Assembly: GCF_001625215.2 (NCBI RefSeq)
Contig: NC_030389.2
Coordinates: 45,621,454-45,685,453, forward strand
Reading direction: 5' to 3'
DNA: 64,000 bases
Source of the DNA: Daucus carota subsp. sativus
Taxonomy: Eukaryota; Streptophyta; Magnoliopsida; Apiales; Apiaceae
This document shows positions 22,018 through 34,408 of this stretch, in pieces (the first letter of the stretch is position 1; the number at the start of each line of letters is the position of its first letter). The notes under the pieces were generated by a model. That model made no database searches. It was not told the origin of the DNA and worked only from the letters and a program-made list of their open reading frames with translations. A program made the position numbers and the translations under genes.

Positions 22018-22426
22018 CCAACATTCAAGAGAGGGACTCCTTATATGGAGTTACATAATGCGCCACTATAAATCATCAATTTTATTATGAATTGTGTTAT
22101 AGAATACATATAAAACATGATTCTAATATAGAATACTATAAAATAAATCTATTTTAAGTAATTTAACACTTAAAATTTGATTAAAAAAGGTATATTTTCG
22201 AAACTGATTCTACAACAGAATAATTCTGGATGATTATTATTCTGTTATAGAATCATGTTGAGATATTGCATAATTTTAGATGATCTTTGGAATAAAAAAA
22301 TTGTATAACTTCGTTTTTGGTTTAATAATCAAAATTTGCAATCATATTTCATAAAAAAATATAATAGAATATATATTTATAATGGTGTGCTACGTAACTC
22401 CATATAAGAGGGTATGCTATGGAGTG

Positions 22427-22495
<69 letters not shown>
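21463..22495. repeat. Three (TA)n arrays separating two repeat units
   Basis: (TA)n arrays lie at about 21463-21484, 21969-22014 and 22433-22494, with a shorter one near 21675. The unit between the first two begins GGGTTCGG and ends AACCC. The unit between the last two has inverted subterminal copies of CTTATATGGAGTTAC at about 22040 and 22395. This suggests MITEs inserted in, or bounded by, TA microsatellites. Confidence 0.7.
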
Positions 22496-22497
<2 letters not shown>

Positions 22498-24869
22498 TGA
22501 CTCCACCTAAGCTAATCTTTTCCTTAGTTTATCATAATTTATTATATCCAAAATAAGTCATGCATCAACAATACAAACAAAACATGCGGTCTACATGGTA
22601 GAAGAAAATATGAAATATTGTACCCTAAAAGGCTATAAAGAGATAAATCGATGTTAACTACAAATTGAACAATTAATTAAGATATGAGATCTTAAACTAC
22701 ATTTTAAATGTAATATTTATCCCTATATATATATATATGTATGTATGTATCTTCTGATTTCACACACTTGACATAATAAAAATAATTAAAATTCATTGAG
22801 GACTGCAACATCTTTAAGAGACTCTTAGTTTACTATTTAGAGGTAAAGTGGAATTGCCTCATCTGGGTAAGGTAAATCACATACCCAACTGTACAAAAAT
22901 AAACAAAACTGAAAAACAGTATAGGTGTATTAGATATCCAATATATATAACAATGAATACTAATCAAGACAACGAAACAAAACATTATTATATAACAGAA
23001 TGTTCTAGGAAACAAAAATATATTTTTCTGCAACTAGGAACAAACAGTGTGCTCTACAGCTAGTAGCAAAATTGCTCAAAATTCACCTGCAGCAAAACGC
23101 TTCTATATTTATCAGTTAGTAATAAATAATGTCATCTGCACAATGTCGTCTTCTGCAGGATGTTATGCGTCCAAAAATTTGATGGTAAAAGAAGGGAAGA
23201 GTATGTTTTTCTCATGAGTAGCGAACATGTTAATGAAGGATGACATAGAAAGAATACATTAGAACATTTCAAATTTTATTTTAGATTGTTTTTAAGTAGC
23301 TTTAAGATGATTCCACATAGTTTATTACATTATCTTACCTATCAGCTATCATAAGTAAGATAATCTACCTTCACTTCTCACAATAAAAAAAATGGCTCTC
23401 AACAACCTAATGTGTGTTCATCTCCAACAGACCTTATACAATATTTTATTTTTATTATTAGCAATAGCACAATAGGGGGTCCTTGCTCACTTGGTTCATG
23501 CTTAGGTAGCCTGTATGGGTAAACCCATATATAGTGCCGTTTGGTTAAGGAAAAAACATATAACTCAAAACCCACAAGGTATGACGCAAAGGGGAGGTGG
23601 GAATGAATCAAGGCTACGAGGAATCCAATTTGTTTTTATTATTTTCTTTCCTATTTATATAATTACATGTAAATGTTAAATACATAATTAAATCAATGAC
23701 TCAAATATATAAAATATCAATTAAATTCATATTTTTAAAAAATTAAAATTAATGACTCAAAAATATTTCAGATTGATAAAACAATTATCTTGATCTATAC
23801 TCAATAGCAATTTTAACAAAGTGCTATATTAAAAATCAAGTACATAAGTTGATACAAATAAACAAGGTTGATAGTCTCTCCTTCTCCTCTCCCTCTCTAT
23901 GTATACACACCTCTCTATATACACATGCAAACAAACATAAAGAATCACTGCTTCTGTTACCTTTGGGATAATGGTTGTGAAGTATAAGCCCACTCCCCGT
24001 TCGTGCCATCCATCAATCCCCCCTCCATGTCGAGAAAAGAAGATTACATGGATATTTGCATTTTTGAAAACGACTCGTTCGTGTGAATGTACTCCACAAA
24101 AACAAGGAGTACCTTTTCTAATTCATAATCTTACTTATTTATGTGATCCTTCGTAATTTAAATATATGCAGTAATATTTTAATATCTCATGTACATCTTT
24201 TTATACTATTTTGTAACTATCTTCTGTTGTAAACTCATTGCGTTTTATTATTTGTTAGCTTAACAATGATTTTTTGTTATACACGTAACAATGATGTTTT
24301 GTTATACGACCACCATAAAGGAGAACCCCGCTTATGGCTTAGTGATGCTAATCTTCACCATAGTTATCGGGAAAAAGCTTGTTCTTTGGAAGATCTATCT
24401 CGTGTCCTGTATTTTGACCAGAGAATCTAACAGAGACATCCTAAAAAAAAATTGTTCTTACAGAACCTTCCCTTCTACTGCAAAATGAACATGGATATAC
24501 GACGACCGTGTCTAGATTTAGGTTTTTGTTTTGGGAGTCAAAGTGTTGTGTATTACGAGATCGGTGATAACGGTTACGTAGTGGTATGTGGTGGTGATAT
24601 TATTGCATTTAAATGAATAGAAAGTGTAGCAAAATGGCTCTTTAGGCTCCCTAAATTAAAAAGTAAAATCTACAAATTAACAATCGAGACCTGCAAATTT
24701 ACATGAAAGCCTTACTCCAATTTTACCAATAATAAAAAAAAAGTCAGGAAAGTGATTTAAATTCAGTCGGGAAATATTCAAGCAGGAGGACACGACATAA
24801 ATATTTATAATAGGATTCAATTAGTAATCAAAAACCGAGATAGAGATAGAGATGGGGGAGCATACGGAA

Positions 24870-25145
24870 TCAGGTGGAGGAGTTACTATTATCTTGAAGA
24901 AGATCATCATAGGGATCGCGACGACCAGGGACCTGGCTAATCTGAGAATCCCAGAAGATCTGAGAGTTATGCCTATCAAATGTCCAGAAACCATAAGGGC
25001 GAATAGGAAGGGCCCACATCTCTTTAGTCTTGGCGCACTTGTCCTTGAGAGTGTACAAATGCTCTCTAAACTTTCGATCCCTCTCACGAGGATCCTCCAT
25101 CAATTTGAGTACCAGATTCTCGGCGAACTCCATTATAAACGCCAT
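24870..25145 (-). CDS. Small conserved plant protein, probable mitochondrial complex I subunit (P1-like)
   Basis: One exon, 91 residues from the ATG at 25145, or 101 from an ATG at 25175. I prefer 25145 because the conserved sequence begins MAFIMEFAENLVLKLMEDP. Charged helices (ERDRKFREHLYTLKDKCAKT) are followed by MWALPIRPYGFWTFDRHNSQ and a conserved tail ISQVPGRRDPYDDLL. It has no transmembrane segment and no obvious cleavable presequence. It resembles, from memory, the plant-specific complex I subunit P1 (At1g67350), and the neighbouring genes agree with that location in Arabidopsis; the identity is a recollection rather than a search. The 5' flank on the plus strand contains AAACCCTAG at 25192-25200, a telo-box in reverse orientation. 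The plus-strand open frame across it is a shadow. Confidence 0.65.
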   Translation of the reverse strand: MAFIMEFAENLVLKLMEDPRERDRKFREHLYTLKDKCAKTKEMWALPIRPYGFWTFDRHNSQIFWDSQISQVPGRRDPYDDLLQDNSNSST

Positions 25146-25175
25146 GTGATCTCCCTTTTCCCTATTCAAACACAC

Positions 25176-26925
25176 AACACCACCAAACTCAAAACCCTAG
25201 ACAACCAACAAGTTAAATTCAAGTAGAAAAGACGCTACGTCCTTACCAGTTATCCTCTTCGCACAAGGGTTACGAATTTGATAGATCTGACCTCACTGTA
25301 GGCTGATTGTATCGTATCCAATTATCCATCGCCTCATATGGGCCTCCAGCCCATTTTCCTTAGTAAAGTCCATCCAGAGTCCACACTGTTTTTGTATGCA
25401 ATGTTTTGAATGTAAATCGATTTTTGGTATAAACCAAAATTATTTGTCTTTGATTTACACTAAAGTATATACCAACTCCACGCAAATTATTATTATTCTC
25501 TCTGCCTGCACCTTCTTTCTAAAAATAACAATTTTTTATTTATACAAAAATACTCCTGTCCGCTATGAATCGTTGGAGCATCTCCAACAACGTTGGTTAT
25601 AACTGCTGGCTAAATTAGACTTGTAATATATTATGTAAAATCTGCTGAACCTGCAAGACATTGTGCTTCGATGATATTGACTATATTGGTTGGCTATAAT
25701 TTAAAAATAGTATGTTATTAATATTTTATATTGTTAAAATAGAATATATCAGTTCAATATGGTAATAAATGATAGTGTAATATTCTTACAGACCTGTAGA
25801 GGTCGACAAATATAGCCATCCACAGGAGCTTGGCTAAAATTATAAAAAATGGATGAGTATGGTCGGAGTGGCATTTTTTCAGGTGTTTAGCTATATTTTT
25901 TGATTTTAATGTGTTAACTCATATTTTAGCTAAGGGATTCTTATGTTTGGAGACACTCTCAAAATATCTATGAACACTTAACTAATTTTTAGCACTCTTT
26001 TTCCTTTTCTATACAAAAATTGTAAAGTCCATACCCATCCAGATATAAATAAATCTGAAATAATTTTGAGTTGTCTAACATTTCTTATTTATATAGATAA
26101 ATACATATTTTGGGAATGAAATATATTTTTCTAAGAAAACAAAATAAGTTTAAAAATGATATATTTCTACTCCACTTCTTTAATTTAAGCAAAAAGTCAT
26201 TCTCCAAACACTTTATTAACTTATTTACTTCTCATTTATATTCCATTTCTTTAATTTAAACAAAAAATCATTTCAGCCCAATAATCCAATGAAACATGAA
26301 AAGTGTGCCTCCCTTAATTCTTAATCTCTAAAATTTTATATAGAGCTCTATTCCAAGAGTCGACGATTGATCGCGATTAATTACTAATCAATTCATGTTT
26401 CATAAATCATGGAACTGATTAAATTTTGATCATCATGATTTTACCAATTAAATCAGATATCCGCTTTTTATAATGATGTTCCACGCTCATTTTCTTTTTT
26501 ACACACAACGACACATCTGTATATATTTAAAAACCGGGGTTGTGACAGCAGTAATTGTTGCTTCACTACCGGCCAGATGTATTTGTTGCTCCACGGCCTG
26601 AGTCAGGAAAATCACAAAATTGTCCCCTAAAAGATGTGGTGGCAAGAGTAAAATCAAAATGAATGGCGAGAGTGAGTCTCGTGGATGTGATCCACCAGCT
26701 CAAGATTACAAGTATACCAACACTGCTGGAACAGGTGAAGGTCCTGAAGGTCGTGGGACCTGAATGCAATTTCAATAGCCAATCAGACCTTCATTTCTAA
26801 TATTCGATATCCATTTAGATAAACCAGTGACTTTAACAGCTTCTTCATGCCTGCAATTCCTCACATCTCATTTCACTCTCACAAGCACAAAAATTTATAA
26901 TCTGTGTATTCAATATTTTGTCGAC
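25176..26925. other. Divergent intergenic region, complex I-like gene and LHCA2
   Basis: The two flanking genes are divergent, so this 1.75 kb holds both promoters. A telo-box lies at 25192-25200 next to the minus-strand gene. Near LHCA2 a CCAAT motif (about 26779) and GATA-type motifs (about 26802-26822, GATAT and GATAAACC) are present; their role in light regulation is inferred. The middle is AT-rich with no gene. Confidence 0.45.
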
Positions 26926-28222
26926 ATGGCTACCACCTGCGCTGCTTCAGCCATTGCTTTCTCTTCCAACAGGCAAGCTCTTCTCCTCAAAATTTATTAA
27001 TAACACACACTTCATTATATTCTACGTCTACATAATTATTTTGTTTTAATTTTCATAATCAATTTATCATCACATTTCAGTTCCCAAAAAACGGGAGCTA
27101 TTGTGGGAACGACAAAGGCTTCTTTTCTTAGTGGAGGAAGTCTCCGATTGAGCAAATTAGCGGCACCTGTTAGAACAAGATCAATCACTACTGTTTGTGC
27201 TGTCGCTGACCCTGAAAGACCCATATGGTTCCCTGGAAGCACCCCTCCTGCATGGCTTGATGGCAGGTCTGCTGCTACTTTACCCCTATAATCCACTACT
27301 ATCTTAATTCACACTACCAACACGCACAAGCATACTAATATTATGTTACTGAGGTTGACTCTTTCATTTTTATATGCAGTCTCCCAGGCGATTTTGGTTT
27401 CGATCCTCTTGGTCTTGGTAAACAAACAATCCAAATGTTGACTGCTTCAATCAGGATTTAACTTGTAAAGAAATAACTAACCTTTGCTGTCGTTTCTGAT
27501 GCAGGATCTGATCCCGAGACTTTGAAGTGGAACCAGCAAGCAGAGATTGTACACTGCAGATGGGCAATGTTAGGTGCGGCAGGTATCTTCATACCTGAAT
27601 TTCTGACGAAGATCGGAATTTTAAACACCCCATCATGGTACACAGCCGGTGAACAAGAGTACTTCACTGACAAAACCACTCTCTTTATTGTCGAGTTGAT
27701 CTTTATTGGTTGGGCTGAGGGAAGACGGTGGGCAGACATACTCAAACCAGGGTGTGTAAACACTGACCCTATCTTCCCTAACAACAAGCTCACAGGAACA
27801 GATGTCGGCTACCCAGGTGGCTTGTGGTTTGACCCACTTGGCTGGGGCAGTGGTTCTCCTGAGAAGATCAGGGAGTTGAGGGTAAAGGAGATCAAAAATG
27901 GAAGATTGGCGATGTTAGCTGTCATGGGTGCCTGGTTCCAAGCCGAATATACTGGCACTGGACCTATTGACAACCTCTTTGCTCACCTAGCCGATCCTGG
28001 TCATGCCACAATATTTGCTGTAAGTAGCCATCCTCATTCTTCATAGTACTAAATTCCAGTCTTTAACATTAAAACATACCGAAAAAACGGACACATAAGC
28101 TGATACCCATATATAGGATTTAGGAATAATGATATGGCACATTCATACTCATCAACAAAATAACCCATTTAATTACTTGCTTGTTTTTTGATGTATTACT
28201 ACAGGCTTTCAGCCCCAAGTGA
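26926..28222 (+). CDS. LHCA2: Photosystem I chlorophyll a/b-binding protein LHCA2
   Basis: Five exons: 26926-26972, 27081-27266, 27380-27417, 27505-28019, 28205-28222; 267 residues. The first about 50 residues are a Ser/Thr/Arg-rich chloroplast transit peptide. The mature protein begins near [20 protein letters not shown]. Helix 1 contains [14 protein letters not shown] and helix 3 [14 protein letters not shown], the paired Glu/Arg chlorophyll-binding helices; the protein ends [23 protein letters not shown] and [14 protein letters not shown] identify LHCA2 among LHC proteins. It binds chlorophylls in the thylakoid and forms part of the PSI antenna, usually next to LHCA3. Intron 1 (26973-27080) has a GC donor (AACAG/GCAAGC); no GT donor restores the frame. 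The last exon encodes only five residues. Confidence 0.96.
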
Positions 28223-28783
28223 GGAAACATGAGAGACATGTAACTGCAAATTTGTCACAAGAGCATCAACGATCTTCTACCACAAGGGTTTTAACATGTG
28301 CCTCAAGTGATGTTTCAGTTTCATGTAGTGTACAAATACTTCTTTGGATTTAAAAACATAACAAATTTGAAATAGTTGTTGGAAACTACATGCATCATTA
28401 TAGTAGTCACTAGCATATATATTATTGATCATCAGTAGAAGTGAACTAACAGGAAGGGTAATGATTGGGTGATGTGCAAGCAAAGTAAAAGAACGGCCAG
28501 CATATTGAAATCAATGTCAGAAGGAAACAAATTCCTTGACATCGGAATATTATAGCATAGCATAACTAATTAACTAATGGCACAAACGTATACAACTGAA
28601 TCCATAAATCTACTATGGCTTCATCAAACCTGATGAGACTCAACTGCTGGTTTTTCTTATCATATAAGCATTAAGCAAAATAATAGAAAACATCTAACCC
28701 CTGGAACAGTGAGCTACAGAAGATTTCTTGGTGTTATTTTAATCATAATGACATAATAGTGTCGAGTTACAAATTGTCAACCT

Positions 28784-29218
28784 AAGAGCATTCACATTCG
28801 GATCCCTATCCATGCTTCATCTCTGGATATAGGGAATTTGTAACATTTTATCTTAATTACACCCTCCATCCGACATCTGTTTTTTACATTTGTAAACATC
28901 TGTTTTTTAGGGAATAGTTCATAGTTTTAGGGGCTGAATTGAAACCCCTATATTTGAGGAGTTTCTATACGTCCTCATCTCATACCCCATTCCACTCTGG
29001 TGGAATAGGACAAAATATTTAATAACTAATACTGTAAGTAAAAGAGAGAGAATGAAGTAAAATAAAGCAGAATATTGTGATATTGGTGAAAAATAGGAAA
29101 TGGGATGCAGGAAATATTTAGAAGATAAACAAAACTTTAGGAATAATTTTAGGTAACTACTATTTGTAGTAAGCATATAGGCATAGGGATTGAGGATGGC
29201 TGGGATGGGAATGCTCTT
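28784..29218. mobile_element. Possible MITE with AAGAGCATTC termini
   Basis: The left end AAGAGCATTCACATTCGGATCCC and the right end (reverse complement AAGAGCATTCCCATCCCAGCC) match over the outer 15-20 bp. It is about 435 bp and non-coding. No convincing target duplication was found. Confidence 0.45.
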
Positions 29219-29298
29219 GATGCATTGAAATTTAGAAAAGCAAAAGGCTATGTAAAATGTAAAGCAAAAGATCCGTAACTGATAACAATTGATAATAA

Positions 29299-29607
29299 TT
29301 ACTCCCTCCGTCTCAATTTATAGGTCCATTTTGAGAAAAAAAATTGTCCCAATATACTTGTCCCTCTCTTTTTTTAATACAAATTTATCTATATATTACT
29401 TGTGACTTTTTTGAAACTCAACATTATTCTCATTTCTCAATGCACTAAATTCCTATATTTATTGTGATTTTTTTGAAACTCAACTATATTCTCACTTATC
29501 AATGCACTAATTAATGTTACATGAGATAAAATTATATTCAACCAACTTTGTTCTTAGTATGCGTGTTTATTCCAAAATGGACTTATAAATTGAGACGGAG
29601 GGAGTAA
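29299..29607. mobile_element. CTCCCTCCGT-type MITE, well-preserved copy
   Basis: The terminal inverted repeats are almost perfect: TTACTCCCTCCGTCTCAATT at the left and its complement at the right, continuing into ATA(G/A)GTCCATTTTG. About 309 bp, AT-rich, non-coding. It is the youngest-looking copy of this family in the window. Confidence 0.85.
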
Positions 29608-30351
29608 TAAGTTGGGAAAATAAGGAGTTAATTAGTTTTAACCATAAGCAAAAATCAGCAAAGTATAGAAGTGCTAGAAAAATACAAAAAGTAAATGAAG
29701 AATTTAAAAGGATGCCACATCATTCTCATGATATCCTCCTTTATATATATAGTTCTGTAATCGATAATAATGAATAAGCTGGGAAAATAAAGAGTTAATT
29801 AGCTTTAACCATAAGCAAAAATCAGCAAAGTATGCAAGTGCTAGAAACACAGGAAAATTAGATGGAGAGTTACGAGAGATGTCAAGTCATCCTCCTAAAA
29901 CCCTACTATGTGTGTGTGTGTGTGTGTTTTTACCGTATCTTGTGTGTCTATTTTTACCGTATCCAGGTTAATGTTATTTCAAATCTTTTAGTGTCCAAAA
30001 GAGTGCCCATTCAATAACCAAGCAATGATTTTTGAATTAGTTTTCCTTAATCACAGTCATAATTAAATTTTTCACCAAATATATTTAACATTTCAGTTTT
30101 TCTTCAAAGAAATTTAATTAATCTCCATTTAACCCTTTCAAGTTTACAAACTGATTTCTGCATAAACATAAGAATTTGAGGGGGAAAATGTACAAGTGCA
30201 ACACCATCTTGTCGATTTCATGATAGTAATAATAGTACAACCTCGGCCTTGAGACATTTGAAACCTAAAATCCCACTTGGTTAACTTCATTACATGTGTG
30301 CTTTTCCTTGACCCTTCTATATTTTATAAGTCCATCCAAAAACATAAATAC

Positions 30352-33300
30352 TCAAAACACTTGCCTAATATTAATATTAATTCTAGACCTGTTAATGTAT
30401 TCCAGATAGCAAAGATCCTCTTCATTTGACAGATGTTGCTCCAAAGATGTAATTTCAGCATTTTCTTTATCTGTAAAGATTCGTGGGATGCCTGAGATCA
30501 AGGTAAACATGGGATTAACAAAAAAAAGTTTTAAAAAAAATATTGAAACCACAAGTCCAATCCCAATAGCATGGAAAGGAAATAGCAACAAGGATAACTT
30601 TATGGTAAATTTGGAAGCCAATAGAATTCAGTAACTCCTACTATTCCATATCCCTATTATACTCCGCACTCCGCAATATAGAACTATGCGGGAGCAATGT
30701 CACAGACTTAATTAAAGTGTAACAAAGATGAATGGAAAAGCAAGGACAAGATTGATACTTCACATAATTATTATTTGCTTAAGTATGTCCAGCGGAAAGA
30801 TATTTAATGTGTCAATTATATATTTGTTGAGTTATGGCGGGGTTTCTATATCCACACACACACACACATATAATATGGGTCCTACTCCAATACAAACTAA
30901 ATACAAATCCATGCAATTAGGGCTGTTTAACGAACCGAGCTGTTCGCGAACAAGCTCGAGCTCGGCTCGTTAAGAGCTCGTTCGGCTCGGCTCGTTAAGT
31001 TAACGAGCTCGAGCTCGAACACAAAAAATTGTTCGTTAAGTAAACGAGCTCGAGCCGAGCTTTTAGTATGTTCGGCTCGAGCTCGGCTCGAGCTCGACTC
31101 GAGCTCGCTCGGCTCGTTAAAGCTCGAAAAAATGTAATATTTTTGGGGTTTTTTTTTATAATTTATATATGTTATTGAACTCAGAATTCAACATATAATT
31201 TATATATATATATATTTTAGTGATGTAACCAAAATTTCGGAAAATAATAATTTTATATGGTTTGCTATTTTGACAGTCAAGTAGAAGGTTAACTAGTACC
31301 GCTAACTAGTGTTTAATCCTAAATTAGTGTTTCAATTTTTTAAAAAATATTTCTTACCGATCCAACCTCATGGATGTTAACATATATACATTTTAGTGAT
31401 ATAAACAAAGTTTCAAAAAAATTAAAATTATTTGGTTAGCTATTTTAAGAGTCAACTAGCGGTTTGTCTTTATTTTTTTTCTGGCTCGGCTCGACTCGAC
31501 TCGACTCGGCTCGGCTTGTATTTGTTCGCGAACAAGCTCGTGTTCGGCTCGTTAGTTAACGAGCCGAGCTTGAACACAATTTTTGTTCGATAAAAAAGCT
31601 CGGCTCGGCTCGGCTCGTCAGAAAAAAAATTAAAGCTCGGCTCGGTTCGGTCAAAACTCGGCTCGGCTCGGTTCGTGAACAGCCCTACATGCAATTAAGT
31701 AGAATGAGAATGATTTTGGGGACGGGGATGGACCCCAAGGTGAGCCTAGATGGGGCCATGGTGGGACCTAGTAGGGTCGGGGTGCGTCTAGAGGGACCGC
31801 GGTGGAGCTAAGTTTTGGCTCTTAGGGCTATTTGGAGCCTGTCCAAGGCCTGTCCAGAGTCTTGGCGAGGCTCTAGTGGGCCCGGGGTGGATCGAGTGGA
31901 GGCGGAGGTGGACCTTAGATGGGTGATGTTATATAGGGGGTAAGTGATGTTATATAGGGGGTAGGTGATGACATATATAGGGTGGGTGATAGTCAGTTAG
32001 GGGCGGTTTCTATTGTTTTTTATTTTTTAGTTGTTTGTATCTGAGCAATTGCCAAAATAATATCATGTTTCTGTGTTGCCAAGCATGACATTGAGTGCCA
32101 AATTTTCACTTTAAATAGCAAGCAGGTCTAATGGTAATGAAAAAAGATAAAGAGAAAATCATAGTTTGTAAAAAAATCCCCTTCCCTCCTCTAAAACTAA
32201 ACCACGCAATCATGTATTTCATGCACTTCTACCCATACCTAAATATGGCATGAAATGACACAAAAGTAGATAGTGTATCTATTTATTTAGATATTTATTC
32301 ATTTCGTGTACTTTCGTGTCGTATCGTACAAAAGTGTTCGTCTTGCATACAAACTTGTCATGACCCCTCTATAGTAATCCATTTCTATTACCCACCTCAA
32401 AAGTCAAACACCTGTATATTCACTTAGCCTATTTTTCTCGACACATTTGCACCACACTACAGCCTAGTGCCTAAATTTCTAGTAAAGTGTCTTTCTGTTT
32501 CATGATCAAGTGGTTCTTATCTCCCATTAGCAGGCTTTCTTTCAAGTGGGCTTCTGTAGCTTCATTTTAGCTCAACCTCTTAATTACTTTCAGGCTTCAG
32601 CTTCTATACAAGAAGCTTCCAGATCTGAGTGCTAAGAATAAGACATTTGATTCTTCAACACCACAAGCTGGAAAAAATACCCAATAAGTGAAAGATCCCT
32701 TCAATATGACTGCTCTCAGATCATAAGTTTCTACTTGTTTTCGTTCAATATTCTGCCCAATAGTGAATACATATTACCATCACCATCACTACAAGTAGGG
32801 ATGAGCATGATGCAATTCTGTTGAGCTCAAACCGTATTGAAACGCATTAGGCGCGTGTCAGGAATCAATGGTTCTTGAGATAGTTTTTAGCGTATTTTTG
32901 TGGTTTTCTTTAGCTTAAAGTAAGTAACAAAGCAGAAAGAGTAGAATATGGAGATAGAGTCAGGTGTTTAGATGCAGACATAGAAAAGAAAAGATCAGAA
33001 ATGTAGAAAGACAACAGATCTCAGTTGAAAACTTGTAAAGAAAGAAATAGTTTTAGAGAGAGAAACAGTTGAGTGGGAGGGAGTGTTTTGGGGGAACTCA
33101 GTCTCATTTTCATATATTCGAGTCATGATCTGAATTGTACAATGCTACTTGTATGTATACTACTAGCACAGATATGTGACAAATCCTCCTGAAATGACCT
33201 TTATACCCTTACAACTCTACTAATATCTTAATACTACTACTATAGTGTTGCTAAGACACACGGATCCTGACAGTGCCGTTCCCCAATTACAAACTAAATA

Positions 33301-34353
33301 ATCAGGTTTATAACATATGTAATACTGTAATAGTAATACGCGGTTCAATTTTCCAAATGAACATGAACCCATACCCAATAAGTGGCGGTTTTAGTTAATG
33401 GTTCATCCAAAATCTAAAAAATTCAAACTTTATTATACTACTCCCTCAGTCCATATTTCTTTACATATGAGTTGGGTGCGGGGATAAGAAAAGTGTATAA
33501 AGTAGTGTGAAAAAGAAAGAAAAGTGGACAAGTGGTAGGGCAATCAATATTTGATTAATAGAATTAAAAAAGCGGATGAGATTATTTTTTATATAATAAA
33601 ACTTTGTTACTTTTGAAAGTTTCGTAATGTAAATATTTGAGATGGGTGTCCAAAAAAGGAAAGTGCAAAGAATTGATTGGGACGGCGAGAGTATATATAA
33701 GGGGGGCTTGGTCCGTCAAATTCAGGTATGACGTATGAGTCTAAAATTAAATCCATCATAAGTGTTTGTTTGGGGTTCGGGGAGCGGGGAAGAGTTATTG
33801 ATAGGTGTGGAAAAAAACTCATCCTAATTACATATGAGTATTTGCTGCCATTAGTAAATATATCAAGTGTTACAGCGGTTCACAATCTATTTTAAGTGTG
33901 CCATTATTTGCTTTGTAGACTGTAGTAGACTAAATACGTGGTTTAATATTTTTGTAAACCTTATATATATCGGCCATATATAAATATGTTTTACATGGTA
34001 TTTTTTTAAACCTTATATATAGCGGCCATATATAAACTAAAAACTACAAACTAATCTCAGCCATTAGATCGATCTAATCTAATGACCCCCCTAGAATTCA
34101 CCACACACAATAAACCTGCACCCTCCCACACATGATTCCATATAATCCCTCCGTTTCTAATTTGAATTTTCCCATCAATCGGTGAACCTTTTCTAAAATC
34201 CGACTTCACCGTATTTTTCTTCATCTCCCAACAATCCATTTCCGTACCATATGTGCTATATTTCAATGTGATATATAGAATATTTGTTTCAGTTTGTAGT
34301 TTTTAGTTTAAGAATGGTTTGTAGTGGAGTATGACCCTATATATTAACTAAAG

Positions 34354-34408
<55 letters not shown>

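Larger units (their letters stand above)
18521..24869. other. Gene-free 6.3-kb intergenic region
   Basis: TOM20 3' flank to about 18.95 kb, including a directly repeated segment (TTCTTTGAATCTTGAACTTT copies near 18779 and 18879). The rest holds a MITE (20091), a SINE (20714), a MITE relative (21175), (TA)n arrays bounding two repeat units (21.46-22.5 kb) and AT-rich filler to 24.8 kb. I could find no protein or RNA gene. Confidence 0.55.
28223..30351. other. Intergenic region between convergent LHCA2 and ALKBH1
   Basis: 3' flanks of both genes plus two MITE-like repeats (28784-29218, 29299-29607). A short GT microsatellite lies at about 29910-29928. GTTGGGAAAATAA...GAGTTAATTAG(T/C)TTTAACCATAAGC is a direct repeat (near 29611 and 29778). 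No gene is visible. Confidence 0.5.

Noticed and set aside
24852..25226. Plus-strand ORF of 124 codons
   Set aside because: It is antisense to the conserved small gene at 24870-25145, whose sequence is clearly protein-like on the minus strand.
31470..31694. Glu/Pro/Ser-rich coding sequence on the minus strand
   Set aside because: The frame follows the GCTCG repeat arrays of the hAT element; the composition explains it.
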